From Vanilla planifolia (lineage: Eukaryota > Streptophyta > Magnoliopsida > Asparagales > Orchidaceae), in NCBI GenBank assembly GCA_023846275.1, contig JAIUJO010000088.1, positions 642,501 to 706,500 of the forward strand: a stretch of 64,000 nucleotides of DNA. Direction: 5' to 3'. Both the position numbers and the translations under genes were made by a program. Under the pieces are notes generated by a model. It was not told the origin of the DNA. It saw only the letters and a list, made by a program, of their open reading frames with translations, and ran no database searches. Positions 48,130 to 59,725 of the stretch are shown piece after piece (position 1 is the first letter of the stretch; each line of letters opens with the position of its first letter).

Positions 48130-48230
48130 TCAATCATAAATACCAAAAAGCAAGAAATAATAAGAATTTGATAAAGAGTAAGAGGAATAGAAGAAAAAAG
48201 GCAAGGAATTTGTTGAAGACAAAAAAATAA
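48130..48230. repeat. Small GA-rich tract
   Basis: A short purine-biased stretch (AAGAGGAATAGAAGAAAAAAGG-like) sits in otherwise AT-rich DNA, just left of the satellite island. It resembles the tract at 44,480-44,690. Confidence 0.55.
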
Positions 48231-48619
48231 AAAAAATTATGTGTTGGAATTACAAAAATAAGAAGAAGAACATCATATTGATATTATTTAATAATGAAAT
48301 ACATTATCAAAAAGTTTTATTTTATTAAGAAACTATTGGATATTATTTTTCTAAATAAAATTATTAATTAATATTTGAAATGAGTAATTTTTTTAGTTTT
48401 TATATGAATTGCAAAATAATTTGTATTACTAATTATTAAAACTCAAAACTATAACATAATAAAAATTGTTATTAAATTATTAGACTATTTTATTCTTATT
48501 ATATTTTTTTATTTAATAAAATATTTAATATTTATTATAATGATAAATATAATAAATAGCAGAAACATTTCATAATTAAAAATATTATTGATATGGAAAA
48601 TAATAATTTCAAATAATTT

Positions 48620-49905
48620 GCTACATACAACAAGCATAAGATTTTAACAAAACTTTTTAATTTTTTTGTACTTCATTTAATGATAATGTTAAACTCAATC
48701 TTATTCGTTTGTTGGAATACAAACTTTCAATATAATTTATTTTATTTTTTCAAACATTTTGGTTTTATTTAGATATATTACTATGAAACACTAAATCTCC
48801 ACTCTTGTAACATTTATTTCACTTCAATTTAGTTATATTACATTACTTCAATTTATGTTATTTATGTTTTATAATATATTTTATAAAAAATTAAATAGCA
48901 AATTTTCATTTTTTAAGAATATCTATTTCTATAATTCATAGTTGTTCTATAAGATGTTTAATAGAGATAAAATAAATTCTACTAAAAATTTTTAATGAGC
49001 TCTATCTAATTAAATATTAATTTTTTATTTTTCAAAGTTTTTTCTGAAGTATTTTAAAATTATTTAGGAGACTTTTTTATTTGAACATAATTAGATGATC
49101 GAAGATGTTACACTCAATCTTCTTAGCATCTTAGAATGGAACTTTTCTATAGGATTTATCATATTTTATTAAATTTTATTTCTTTGATTGAGTTATAATA
49201 CTATTTTACTCTATTCTTTTATTTAGTATGTCCTTTACATAAATTTTGTTTCATTAGTCATATTAGTTCAATTTACATAATTTAATCAATAATTTATATT
49301 AGCATAATATTGAAATAAGAATTTATTACTATTAAATTTTAATCATTTTAGTAATTCAGAATAATTTCAAACATTATCTAGCAGGATTAAACTAATATCG
49401 ATGGGCTCATTTTTATGAGTTCTTTTTAATTAAATATTCATTTTTATATTTCTAAATATTTTATTTTCTAAAGTCTTTGCAAGAATTACATGATATTTTT
49501 ATTTTTACCTTATCACATGATAGCAAAAGTTATGCTTGATCTATTTATTATCTTGTAACAAAATTTCTTAATATAATGCATATCCTTTATTGAAAAGCTT
49601 TACATTTTATTTGTTGTATTACTATGACACTCTCATTCCCTTATCGTATGACCTCTACATTATTTTTATTTAGTAATACTATACTACTTTAATTAGTCTT
49701 ATTTTAGATTTATTATATATTTCCAATTGTTTAAAATAACAAGTTGTTATTATTATTACTTATTTAAGTTTATATTTACCAGTAGTTCCAAAAAGTTATA
49801 ATGGAGATTAAAAAGCATCATTGTATTCATTTGAATGAGCTCTACCAATTTAAATAACATTTTTTATGTTATTAGATCTTTTATTTCCAAAGCACTAAAA
49901 TTAAA
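48620..49905. repeat. Island of about three satellite monomers
   Basis: The word order of the main array returns in the same orientation: TTTAGTTATATTACATTACTTCAATTTA near 48,830, GAGCTCTATCTAATTAAATATTAA at 48,997, GATGATCGAAGATGTTACACTCAATCTTCTTAG at 49,094, and a last GAGCTCTACCAATTTAAATAA near 49,838. The island is separated from the main array by about 7 kb. It ends abruptly before a GA-rich block and the 5S-derived family. Confidence 0.9.
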
Positions 49906-49929
49906 CTTTCAAAATTGGAACTTTCATGG

Positions 49930-50110
49930 GGCAAAAGGGAGAGATTTAAAGCAAAAAGTAGATAGAGATATAAAAAAAGAGAAAGATAGAAAAGAACAGA
50001 GATAAAGAAGATAGAGAATAAACAAAAATATTGGAAGAGAATAAAATGAGAGAAAGGATAGGGATAGAGGAGAGAGATGGTAAGTAGAAGACATTAACTA
50101 AGAGATAAAG
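49930..50110. repeat. GA-rich block at the left edge of the 5S-derived array
   Basis: A purine-rich + strand (AGAGAAAGATAGAAAAG-like) directly follows the satellite island and opens the 5S-derived region. It resembles the spacer blocks found in the later units. Confidence 0.75.
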
Positions 50111-50379
50111 TTACAATAATAAAGTAGTGATACAAATAATTAAATAAGTTAACTAACAAATATTGTTAGAGTAATTCATTTTAATATGTTAATTAGTTGT
50201 AATACTAAATATCATTTAAATTCAATGAGAAAAATAATGCTTTGGTTGATACTATTTTTTGTATTGATAGTTTATAATAAGTGGTAATTATAAACTTAAT
50301 TTTTTTTGTTAGTTATTATGATCTCAAATGTTAATTAAAATATATTAATGTTAATAAATTATTTATCTTAAATTAATAA

Positions 50380-51040
50380 AAAATATATTTTTTTATAATG
50401 TTTGTTTTAATTACATTATTTTGCACAGTAAACAACGAAAGCATATAAATTTCTAATTGCTATAATCATGAAATTAATTTTATATTTTATTGTAATAAAT
50501 ATAAATAAATAAAATTATTATTATTTATATTACAAACATAGAATGCATTGTACATAATTTAATATGTTTTAACCTTATATATATATCACTAACATTTAAA
50601 AATTATATTATTAATAAATAATTTAAAAAGTAACATGATGCATGAAATATTATATTAATGTTTGCAACATGAGAAACTAGATAGAAAATAGTGATAGAGT
50701 AAGAAAACAAAGAGGATAGAATGTAAAAAAAAAATTTTCTTTTTAAACTTTGTATATTAATTTTTTAAAATAAATAGTATTTCATAATTATAATATTTAT
50801 GATATTTTTTATATGAAATGAAAAAAAAATTTATTGTAAAATATGAATATAAAAAAGTTATTGCCCATCAATTATTATAAAGAAAGTTTGCCATAATTAT
50901 ACCTTTATGCAAGTGAAATTGGTATTTATAATAAAAGCTCAAAGTATTATGGTAAATAAAAACATATATTTGATAATTTATAAGGAAATAATATTTTAAT
51001 TTTATTGATAACTTTGTTGCATAAAAGATTATATACCAAT
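50380..51040. repeat. Spacer segment duplicated ~6.3 kb away (copy 1)
   Basis: This spacer stretch matches 56,700-57,390 in order: AAAGCATAT, a CATAGAAT word followed by a TACATA word, GAAACTAGATA (50,673 and 56,992, offset 6,319), AAAGAGGATAGAAT, TTTGTATATTAA, CAATTATTATAAAGAA/TAGTTATTATAAAGAA and AAAAG(C/T)TCAAAGTATTAT. It is old 5S intergenic spacer; just past its right end it runs into the 5S-like copy at 51,103. Confidence 0.8.
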
Positions 51041-51102
51041 TAATTTTGACAAATTATTAAAACTAACTCACATTTATTAGAAAAATGATTGCCATGAGAA
51101 AT

Positions 51103-51216
51103 TATGTACTACACTACATGTAATGAAGCTGCCCAAATTAATATTGCAATTAGCAAATCATTGTTAAATTTTTGTCCTAATTATATACACTATTGAAATG
51201 CAATTGTGGTAGAATA
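51103..51216 (-). pseudogene. 5S rRNA-like remnant 1 (very decayed)
   Basis: Length (about 114 bp) and flanks match the better copies: left flank TTATTAGAAAAATGATTGCCATGAGAAAT and a right flank with AAGAATTATAAAG like that following 59,922. Internally the TGTTAAATTT word keeps the place of the AAGTTAAG box (read on the minus strand) and GTGGTAGAAT keeps the place of the 5' end. Most other positions have drifted, so assignment depends largely on context. Confidence 0.6.
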
Positions 51217-51589
51217 AATATAAGAATTATAAAGATCTACTTCTATGACTAACTAATTCTTGAACATAATTAATGGTTTTAGAAATTTTATTTATTAGCA
51301 TTTTTATGCACTTTCAAAACTTATTTGAGTATTTATATTCTTTATTTAATTTCATCACTATGTATAGTAAAAATAGAAAAAGAAAAAATGTTAGACATTA
51401 TTATAATATTAAAATAATATTATTTCTTCCTTAGTTAATAAATATAAAATAATTAACATTAATTGTATCACAAACATATAATTATGTTTTGGGGCTCCTG
51501 AAATGATATGTCATAATAAACATTATAGATATGACTTTTACTATTATGTTAGTAAATATATAAAATAGATTACAAGATAGATATAAAAT

Positions 51590-51640
51590 AATGACACATA
51601 GAGAAGAGTGAAATGATAAAAAAAGAGGGAATACTTACAT
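51590..51640. repeat. Small GA-rich stretch in the spacer
   Basis: ATAGAGAAGAGTGAAATGATA and neighbours lie about 375 bp right of the 5S-like remnant at 51,103-51,216, the same relative position as the large GA blocks in later units. Confidence 0.6.
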
Positions 51641-52119
51641 TTTAAGCTATGTATATTATACTTCTTAGAAATAATATATAATATTAAAAATAATTATATT
51701 TTTGATATTATATTTCATATGAAAGAATTTCAATTTTCATTATCAGTTGTAAAGTAAAATAAATAAAGTGAATTATTACACATTAATTAATAAAAAGCTA
51801 ATTTATTATAATTATATATGAATTCAAATACTATTGAAATTTTTTTTCAAAATTAAAAATTATTATCCTAATTAATAAAACATATTTATTAGTTACTAAA
51901 TGGCAGTATAATTAATTTTAATTATAATTGAAATGAATAATAGATTTTATGTTCATTCATATTAAAATTTATAATACCCCTTTTAGTCATGTATTTCTAA
52001 GAATTTGAGTACATCAACTAAAATATTTATTAGAAAAGTAATAAAATAACTAAAACATATTATACTAAAAGGCATTATATATAAAAAATTTTAAATGAAA
52101 TTTTCATAAGAGCAACAAA

Positions 52120-52215
52120 AAGTGATAGATGAGAATGGGACAAGAAAATAGAGGGAGAGATATAAAGACGATAGATATCGAGACTAGAATGAGGGATTTA
52201 AAGAAAATGATAACC
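52120..52215. repeat. GA-rich block in the spacer
   Basis: A purine-rich + strand (GAGGGAGAGATATAAAG-like) lies between remnants 1 and 2, next to a spacer part that contains TATACTAAAAGGCATTATA. Confidence 0.7.
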
Positions 52216-52354
52216 ATTTCATAATACTAACACTAATAAATAATAACTAAATTGAAAATAATGAAATAAAGTATATAATTAAGTTATTTATTAAAAATAT
52301 CAGTGTATTATTAAAACAAACACACTTTCATTAGAAAAATTAATTCTATGATTT

Positions 52355-52452
52355 TGTTTTGCAAAAATGCCAATTACCAAATCAATAACACAAGCTTGCC
52401 TTGTGTTAGTGTTCTATTTTTAACAAATGTTTTAATGTTGGTGTGGTCACAA
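52355..52452 (-). pseudogene. 5S rRNA-like remnant 2 (shortened)
   Basis: The right part aligns well with the 5' half of a plant 5S gene read on the minus strand: TGTTGGTGTGGTCACAAT stands for the reverse complement of ATTGCGATCATACCAGCA, and AGTGTTCTA for the AACTCC region. The left part is contracted and the GGTGACC box is not recognisable. At about 98 bp it has lost roughly 20 bp relative to the normal 120. Confidence 0.7.
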
Positions 52453-53019
52453 TACTCATTTTTAAAAAAATATATTTTCTAGACTATTATCCTAAATATA
52501 ACAAATTGTGTATGATAATTTCTAAATTATCTCTTGTATAAACTTTTTAAAAATAGTTTATGTTTATTACAAATATTAGAATGTATTCTAATTTAAATAA
52601 TTTACTTATGTTTAGTTAATGAGACATTATTTATATTATATCTTCCAAGAAAGTAGAAATTCGTAGATAAACGTTTTTCTACTTAATAATAATTTTTAAA
52701 AATATACAGTTAAATATTTAAAAATTATGAAGCACAAAATATGAAATAAAACTTTTTATCAAATTTTTGTATTATTAATTTTTACCCACTGAATTGTGTA
52801 CATTAAAAAAATAGAGCCTAAATATCAAAAATTATTTTTAATTATGCAACAAATATATAATTACTTATGCATACTTTTGAAATGATATATCATAATGTAT
52901 GTTAGGCATATGTTTTGTGCGATATTTTTATTAAATATAAAACAGAAATAATATAACTACTATGCATGAAATATTATATGGATTCTTTTAACATGAGAGA
53001 TTTCTTAGTTAATATTAAG

Positions 53020-53145
53020 TGGAGTTAGAAAAAGAGATACTAGAGAGACAGAGATAAATATTTTGAAAGAAAGGATAGAGACATGGAAAGATTATGGACA
53101 AATGAGATGAAAATCAGGATATTAAGAGAAGAGATGATAGATCAG
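53020..53145. repeat. GA-rich block
   Basis: Purine-rich words (GAGAGACAGAGATAAATAT and AAGAGAAGAGATGATAG) follow remnant 2 by about 570 bp. Confidence 0.75.
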
Positions 53146-53289
53146 AAAGGTTATATTTACATTTTATGCAATGTTTCTTTTAAATATATAGTAATACGAA
53201 ATACTAATATTTGTCATATTACTTTTTAGATGAAAATTAAATATAATTGTTAATATTAACTATAAAATAAGATGTATAAAGTAAAATTA

Positions 53290-53545
53290 AAATTTAAAAA
53301 AAATGTCTAGAATATTATGACAAATACAAAAATATACAATAATTTGAAAAAAATACTTTAAATGTCATTTATAAATTTGTTACATAAGAAATTATCTTTA
53401 TTAATGATAACTATTATGATATATGGTATAAGCGTGTGTTTCTAAGAATTCTAAAAAACAAAATAATGTTATTTTAGTAATAATAAAGTAACATAAAATA
53501 TTCTACTAAAAGTTATTAAATATTAATATTTTAAAAGGATTTTTA
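53290..53545. repeat. Spacer module duplicated ~1.2 kb away (copy 1)
   Basis: The segment shares an ordered word set with 54,480-54,740: ATTTATAA...TTGTTACAT/TCGTTGCAT, TATGATATATGGTATAAGCGTGTGTTTCT versus TATAATATATGTATAAGTATGTATTTCT, AGTAATAATAAAGTAACA/GCAATAATAAGGTAACA and CATTCTACTAAAA. Each copy runs directly into a large GA-rich block, so spacer module plus GA block was duplicated as a unit. Confidence 0.8.
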
Positions 53546-54145
53546 AGAGAGAATGCCAGAAAGAGAAAAAGAAGAAAAGGGAAGAAAATGAAGTGATAAG
53601 AGATTCAGGAAGAGAAAGATTGAGTGAGGAATGAAGGAAATAGGGCGAGAAGAGATAAGGGAGATTGTGATGCTTAACAAAAGAGTAGAAAGTGAAGGCA
53701 AAGTTATGATAGAGAGAACATGTAGAAAGAAAAAGAGTTAAGGAAAGTGACTATAGACACATACTAACATGAAGAGAAGAGAGAGTTAGATGGTGGTTTT
53801 TGAAAGGAAGAGAGATTCAGAGAGAGATGATTATAATAGAAAGTAGATAGAGATAAGACAATAGGGATAATGAGATTGGAAAAGATATAGACGGCTAAAT
53901 AAAGAGAGATATTGAGTAAAAAGTAAAATTTAAGAGAGAGATATATATAAAGGAGATAAAGAGAAAAAATTACTAAATGAAAATGAGAGAAACGATGGAA
54001 GAGAGGGGATATAGGAGAGAGAAGGTGAGGGGAAGAGAATGAGATAAAGATAAGAGGATAAATAAGAGAAGATAGTAGGATAATGAAGGAAGTTAGAGAG
54101 TGCGAGAGTTATGGTGGCAATGATAAAGCAATGAGAAGAATAATT
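53545..54145. repeat. Large GA-rich block (~600 bp)
   Basis: The + strand is dominated by GAGAGA, GATAGA and AAGAGA words. The minus-strand frame at 53,930-54,148 is a Ser/Leu/Phe-rich by-product of the CT-rich strand. Confidence 0.85.
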
Positions 54146-54479
54146 CAATAAAAAAGCTTTATCTTAACTATTTAACTGATAATTTTTATTAATTTTTACA
54201 TGATAATTACTTATAATATAAAATAATATTTTAAAAAATAAAAATGGAAAGTTTTGTAGTTGTGTTTCATATTACTAATGTTTGAAATATATGTTGACTT
54301 TTAGTTTAATTTTATTATTATGAAACAATGTGGTTATAACTATCATACTTCGTTTTATTTGAAAAAGTATGATTTTTTATTTTAACAAAAAAATACAAAT
54401 TCTAAATTAAATTACCACACACTAATTATTATGAAGAACATTATAAAAGTTATACATGTGTTGAAACATAATTAAATTT

Positions 54480-54740
54480 ATATTCAAAATTTAAAATATT
54501 CTAGTAATAAAAAATATATTTATAAATTTTGGAGGAAAAATATTTTTAAATTCATTTATAATGTCGTTGCATAGTAGTTATATGTGTATTAATATTCGCA
54601 TATTATAATATATGTATAAGTATGTATTTCTTATCTTTCTAATAAATAAATTACATAATTGTTTTATGGCAATAATAAGGTAACACATTAAACATTCTAC
54701 TAAAATTTATTACATATAAAATTGATTAACATTTACTTGA
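54480..54740. repeat. Spacer module duplicated ~1.2 kb away (copy 2)
   Basis: Partner of 53,290-53,545, with the same word order and the same junction into a GA-rich block. Together they explain why the interval between remnants 2 and 3 is about 3.3 kb and not 1.4 kb. Confidence 0.8.
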
Positions 54741-54744
54741 AAAG

Positions 54745-55220
54745 ATAATGATAGAAAGAGATAAAACAGATAAAAAAGAAAATGCATTGACGAGAGATAT
54801 AATGAACAGAGAGACAAGAGGGGAACTAAAGAAATTAGGAGAGTTAGGAGATAGAAGTTTGGAAGAAGCTTGACAAAAGAATAGAGGGAAGATAAAGGTA
54901 AATTAAAGTGAACAAGTAGAAAGATAAAGAGAGTAATAGAGAAGAAAGGATACATGAGACACAAAAAGAGGAGAGTGAGATGGAGGGTTTTGGAAGGAAG
55001 GGAATAAAAGAGAGAGGTGAAGTGGTCAGGTGTATTAAATTAATAAAAAGACAAGGATTAGAAGATAAGGAATGATATGATGGGAAAATATAGAGAGATA
55101 TAAAATAAGAGAGAAGAAGATAGGAAATAAAGAGAATAAATATAAGTGTGAAAAGGAGACAAATGAGAGAAAGAGAAAAATGGGAGTAGAAAGAGATAGA
55201 GACGGGAGAGAGGAAAGGGA
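54745..55220. repeat. Large GA-rich block (~475 bp)
   Basis: This is a second copy of the GA-rich module, purine-rich on the + strand. The minus-strand frame at 54,710-54,964 is a by-product. Confidence 0.85.
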
Positions 55221-55649
55221 GTTTTAGCTTATAGTATATATTAATACTGATTTATTAATCATGTATAATAGTTAATAATAATTAAGAAAAACAATAAATA
55301 AAACTTTTCTTGTTATGTGCAGATGTTGCTAACGTTTAAAATTTGTGTTGTCTTTTAATTTTGTACTATTTTGTTAATATGTGTATTCTTAAAAGTTAAT
55401 TAAATAATAAATAGTATCACTTATACTAATATATTATCTTCATATAAAATAGCATAGATAATAAATATTAATAATATTTCATAAAAATGACTTAATTTTA
55501 GAATCTTGTGTTTTATAATATACTATAATATTAAAAAAGATTACACACATAATTGGTATGTCACTATAAATTTATAATAATTTAAGTTCATTTTTGTTAA
55601 TATAAGTAATATTATATACATTTAAAGTATATTAAAAAATAATTTTATT

Positions 55650-55765
55650 AAATCATAATAAGGGTCATATTTAGTACTATGCTAAATGGTAACATTATAA
55701 TATAGTTATATTAATAATTAATTACTAAATTACTAATTATAATGACATGTAGTGTTATTGTGCAC
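55650..55765 (-). pseudogene. 5S rRNA-like remnant 3 (partial)
   Basis: GGGTCATATTTAGTACTATGCT at 55,662 fits the reverse complement of the GGTGACC and TAGTACTA part of plant 5S. The middle is unreadable, and TAGTGTTATTGTGCAC near 55,750 fits the 5' region. The right flank (GTATGACTATTGTCTTCAAGATAAAG) matches the flank after remnant 4. The 3' end of the gene (left side) is missing or unrecognisable. Confidence 0.55.
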
Positions 55766-56699
55766 TTGTATGACTATTGTCTTCAAGATAAAGAACTTTA
55801 TTTTTAGAAATTATATTAATTAGCATGGGTGCACGCCTTGAAAAAATATTTTATATTCATTATATACGTAGTAATATACTCTAGTGTCATTAAGTTATTC
55901 ATAAAAAAATTAATAAAAATGTATGTGTATTATACTTCTGTTTAAATTGAAAATTCCCACATAATTCTAATATACTATCAATATGTGACATAAGATAGAT
56001 AATAAATATAAATAACATTTCATATTAATTATATCATTTTAGGTAATTAATGTTATATGATATTTTTAATTATATCAAAAAACAATTATACAAAATATTT
56101 ACATATTGCTATAAAGTTATATCCATTGTAATTTATTATAGTTCAAACAAGTATTATGTATTAATAACTAATCATTAAAATTGAAATTATAGAATAAAAT
56201 CTATAATTTATTTTCTTGTAAATATTTACATATTGTTTAAATCAAGTTCCATTTATCAGAAACAATAATTCTTTGAAATAATGTATGGAAATTGATGACA
56301 TCCAAAGAGGTCACTAAATTGAGCATTATCTCTCAAGCATTCTTAAATGTTAATTTCTAATGAGATATAATGCAATATTACTGGTGTTGTTAAACATCCA
56401 TAGAAGAGTTGGAAAATCATAGTTGTGTACTTATTATTTAGAAAAAAATAAATGTTAAAACATTGTTCTAAATTATCATTCATATAAACATGTAAAATAA
56501 TTATTTTTATTATAAATATCATAGTATATCTTGATATTAAGATATCAATTATATGAAAATTTAAAAATATTATCATATTTTTTTTACTTTTATTAAAATA
56601 AATATTGAAGAGTAGGAATTATTTTCATAAAATTATAGTTTTTATAAATAAAGAAATTAAAATTTAATTTATTTTAAATATTATAATATTAAAAAATGT

Positions 56700-57390
56700 T
56701 TTATTATAATTATTTTATAATTTTTTCTTTAATTACACAGTTTTTAAGGCTAAAAAAGTAAAAGCATATCAATTTTGAATTTTTTTAAAACTAAATATGT
56801 ATTTTATCATAGTAAATAAAAATAAATAAATTTATTGTTGTTTATTTCACAAGCATAGAATAACTTATACATACTTTAATATGATATACCACAATATGCG
56901 TAGATGGTTTGAATTTAAAAATTATACTATTAATATATAATTTAAATAATAAGGCAATGTATGAAATGTTACATTGATGTGTGTCATAAGGGAAACTAGA
57001 TATGAAAATAGTGACATAGAGAGAAAATAAAGAGGATAGAATTAAAAATTAAATTTTGCTTTACAAAATTTGTATATTAACTTTTTAAAATTTATAGTAA
57101 TGTAAAATAATAATTTTAGTTATATTTAATTTTAGTTATATTTAGTTTTACATGAAAAAAATAACAAATTTTTTTGTTATGAAATAAGAAATATAAAACA
57201 AATTATTACTCATTAGTTATTATAAAGAATGTTTATCATAGTTATACATGTGTTCAAGTAAAATTGAAATTTATATTAAAAGTTCAAAGTATTATAATAT
57301 ATAAAACGATATATTTACTAATTTGTTAATAAATAATATTTTTAATTTTTTTGATAATTTTTTAGCATAGTAGATGATCTATGAAATAAT
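56700..57390. repeat. Spacer segment duplicated ~6.3 kb away (copy 2)
   Basis: Partner of 50,380-51,040. In this copy the spacer is followed by a further module (TAAAATGTATTTTATTTAAAA near 57,500) and a GA-rich block before the next 5S-like copy, whereas copy 1 runs almost straight into a 5S remnant. That points to deletion or insertion of the second module. Confidence 0.8.
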
Positions 57391-57539
57391 ATTATCAAAT
57401 TATAACTTGTGTTATAAACACATGCTTGTAATAAAAAAAATAAATTAACAAAAAAACTTCATTACAATAATATTAAAAAAACAAAACATTTGACTAAAAT
57501 GTATTTTATTTAAAAAATTTTAAAAGATATTTGAAGTGA

Positions 57540-57755
57540 CATTATCACAAACTGATAAAGGAGGAAGGCAAAGAAAATAAAATGATGATAAGAACATGGA
57601 CGAGTGAGACTGAGATTGGAATGAAAAATATTGGGAGAGAAGGGAGTGAGTACATTAGAAGAAGAATGTCAAATGAATAGGGAGATGATAGAGGAAAATA
57701 ATAGTGAAAATGTGGCAAGAGAAAGAGAGTATACGAAAAAGAGAGGGAGACATAT
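57540..57755. repeat. GA-rich block
   Basis: A purine-rich + strand lies immediately left of 5S-like remnant 4, that is on the 3' side of the 5S sense strand. Confidence 0.8.
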
Positions 57756-57795
57756 AATTATTACATTTTTTAAAAAATAAATTCTAAGAAACAAA

Positions 57796-57908
57796 ATGTG
57801 CAACTCATGGGCTTCTCAAGAGTTTACACATTCAAATACTAATCCTGACCAAACATTTTTAACTTTGTAGAAATATGTGCTATAATTTTTGTGTAGCTAC
57901 AGATCTAT
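57796..57908 (-). pseudogene. 5S rRNA-like remnant 4
   Basis: The left end TGTGCAACTCATGGGCTTCT fits the reverse complement of AGTCCTCGTGTTGCA, the plant 5S 3' end. CTCAAGAGTTTACACATTC fits the GGTGACC box region, AATACTAATC the TAGTACT region and TTTTTAACTTTG the AAGTTAAG box. The right end (GTGTAGCTACAGATC) occupies the ACCAGCAC region. Length is about 113 bp. The TTCTCAAGAG match favours a plant over an animal 5S origin. Confidence 0.8.
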
Positions 57909-58304
57909 ACAAAAAGCAATTAAATCATACTCTTGTTGTTATTGTCTCATAGATAAAGAGTTATTTAAAAACATTTCTAAATTATCTTGTGTATTTTTTT
58001 CTAAAATTATTTTTTCTTTAATAAATTTCTAATAATATGTTACAATATTAGTGTCTTATTTATATTAAATTGAAATTAAATTATCAATATCATTATTACT
58101 CTTAAAGAAAATATTCATTATAAAAGATAATTACATTAATTTATAATTCTTCGAAATAAAATTAAAAAATTATGTATTAGTTTTAAATAAAAAATATATA
58201 TTAAAGTGTATGGCATCAGAGATTTCTAAATTATTTATAATTGATACAGACAAAAATGAATATGTGAGATGGGTATAAGCATATCATAATTGAGAAATGT
58301 CATG

Positions 58305-58520
58305 GATATGTAGGAATGAAATAGAAACAAATAGTAATAATAGGAGAAGAGAGATAATTGAATGAAGAGAAAGAGAAAAGAGAGAAACAAGAGGCAAGAT
58401 ATAGGTGATAGAGAGAATAAATATCATAGTGAAAGAAAAAGAGAAATAAGAAAATTATGAGTGATACAAGAGGGAGGGGGTGAGTGGAAGACAATGCGAC
58501 AAAGACAAGAGACACAAATG
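58305..58520. repeat. GA-rich block ~400 bp from remnant 4
   Basis: Purine-rich + strand, beginning about 397 bp beyond the 5S start. The minus-strand frame 58,300-58,515 is a CT-strand by-product. Confidence 0.8.
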
Positions 58521-59000
58521 TTAATTATAGATAACATTAAATATAACTAATATAAAAAAGACCTCAAAGGTTCAGAAGTATTTTAATGTATTGCAAACAT
58601 TTAAGTTTTTGTGAAGCATTAATTGAAATATATAAAAAAAAGTCATAATAATGATAAAATTTAAGATAGTTTATCTTTTATAATTTATCATCGTCATATC
58701 AAAAAAATCATTATGGGAAACCTGTACAAACTACTATAAATATATATTAATTTTATTGTAACATATTAGATATAAGATATATTTTCATCTATTAAATCAA
58801 GTTAAATTTATTCTTTTATCATATTATTTTAACTAGACATATTAATAATGAGCAAAAAGTATACTTATGTTATAAAGTTAATATTAAGAAAAAATAACGA
58901 AAAATTTATTATAAATATCATTTATAAAAAAACTTTATTAATATTAATATGTATTAAAGTAAAATGTGTTTCGTCAGAGAAATAAATGTTATGAAAAACT

Positions 59001-59119
59001 ATGTACAACATCACGATAGCTTAAGAGTCACCTATTGTGTACAACACTCATTCCCAGTATGCTTAATTTTGACATTTAATAAGAACCATTGTTGTAATAC
59101 TAGTGTGGTCACACATCAT
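59001..59119 (-). pseudogene. 5S rRNA-like remnant 5 (full length)
   Basis: At about 119 bp it keeps full 5S length. ATGTACAACATCACGA fits the 3' end, AGAGTCACCTATTG the GGTGACC box, CAGTATGCTTAATTTTG the AAGTTAAG box with its GC flank, and ACTAGTGTGGTCACACA the 5' GTGCGATCATACCAGC region. AAAAA at 58,994-58,998 is an oligo-T terminator on the 5S sense strand. Many CG sites read CA or TG. The + strand frame at 58,964-59,149 is chance. Confidence 0.85.
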
Positions 59120-59474
59120 AAGTACAACAAAAAACAGTACTTTTTTTAATATTATACAAAACTTAATCAACCATTTCAAATTATTTCTAAATTATCATGT
59201 ATGAAAAATTTGAAAAATAATTTTATGATTATTATATTGTCATAATGCATTCCAATACTAATAATTTATTTATGTTGAATTAATATAAAATTGTGTACAA
59301 TATTATTTTCTTAAATGTAAATGTTCATAAAGATAAATTATTTCCATATAATAATATATCTTATAAGTAAAAAATTTTATCTAGTAATTTTGAATTTAAT
59401 TTTTTATTTATTATGAAAAAAGTTTAAACTATCATTAAATTGAAATTTCTTAATTAATATTACATTATGGAGTT

Positions 59475-59494
59475 AAGAAGAAGAAGAAGAAGAA
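59475..59494. repeat. Short (GAA)n in the shortest 5S unit
   Basis: A GAA run of about 20 bp lies about 356 bp beyond remnant 5, where other units carry a GA-rich block of 200-300 bp. It may be a seed or a remnant of such a block. Confidence 0.9.
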
Positions 59495-59706
59495 CTAGTT
59501 ATGCTTTTAATATATATTATTGTATTATAAATAATTTTTATGTTTTATTTTTTTAAATATTATAAATATATAGCAATTCTACTCTATTGTAATTGATATA
59601 TTTTCTTTTGTTGAACATTAAATAATTTTGATGCTTTTTTATTTTTTATGAATTTTTATATATAATCTTAAATGAAAATAAATTTAATATTAGAAAATAA
59701 TTTATA

Positions 59707-59725
59707 ATATATATATATATATATA
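59707..59725. repeat. Short (AT)n microsatellite
   Basis: An uninterrupted AT dinucleotide run lies in the spacer left of remnant 6. Confidence 0.9.

Larger units (their letters stand above)
41641..48619. other. AT-rich low-complexity interval, no gene recognised
   Basis: Outside its GA-rich tracts this interval is very AT-rich, dominated by AATTATTAATA-type words. A loose recurring word (ATTACAGAATAAATTTCTAATATG and variants near 43,510, 43,590 and 47,608) hints at an old, decayed repeat, but I cannot fix a period. No open frame of note, tRNA, terminal repeats or satellite monomers are seen. It could be a third decayed tandem family or spacer from the 5S-derived family that has lost its landmarks. 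Confidence 0.5.

Noticed and set aside
58964-59149. 61-codon + strand frame containing Cys and His
   Set aside because: It runs antisense across 5S-like remnant 5; its G+C-richer codons simply reflect 5S ancestry.
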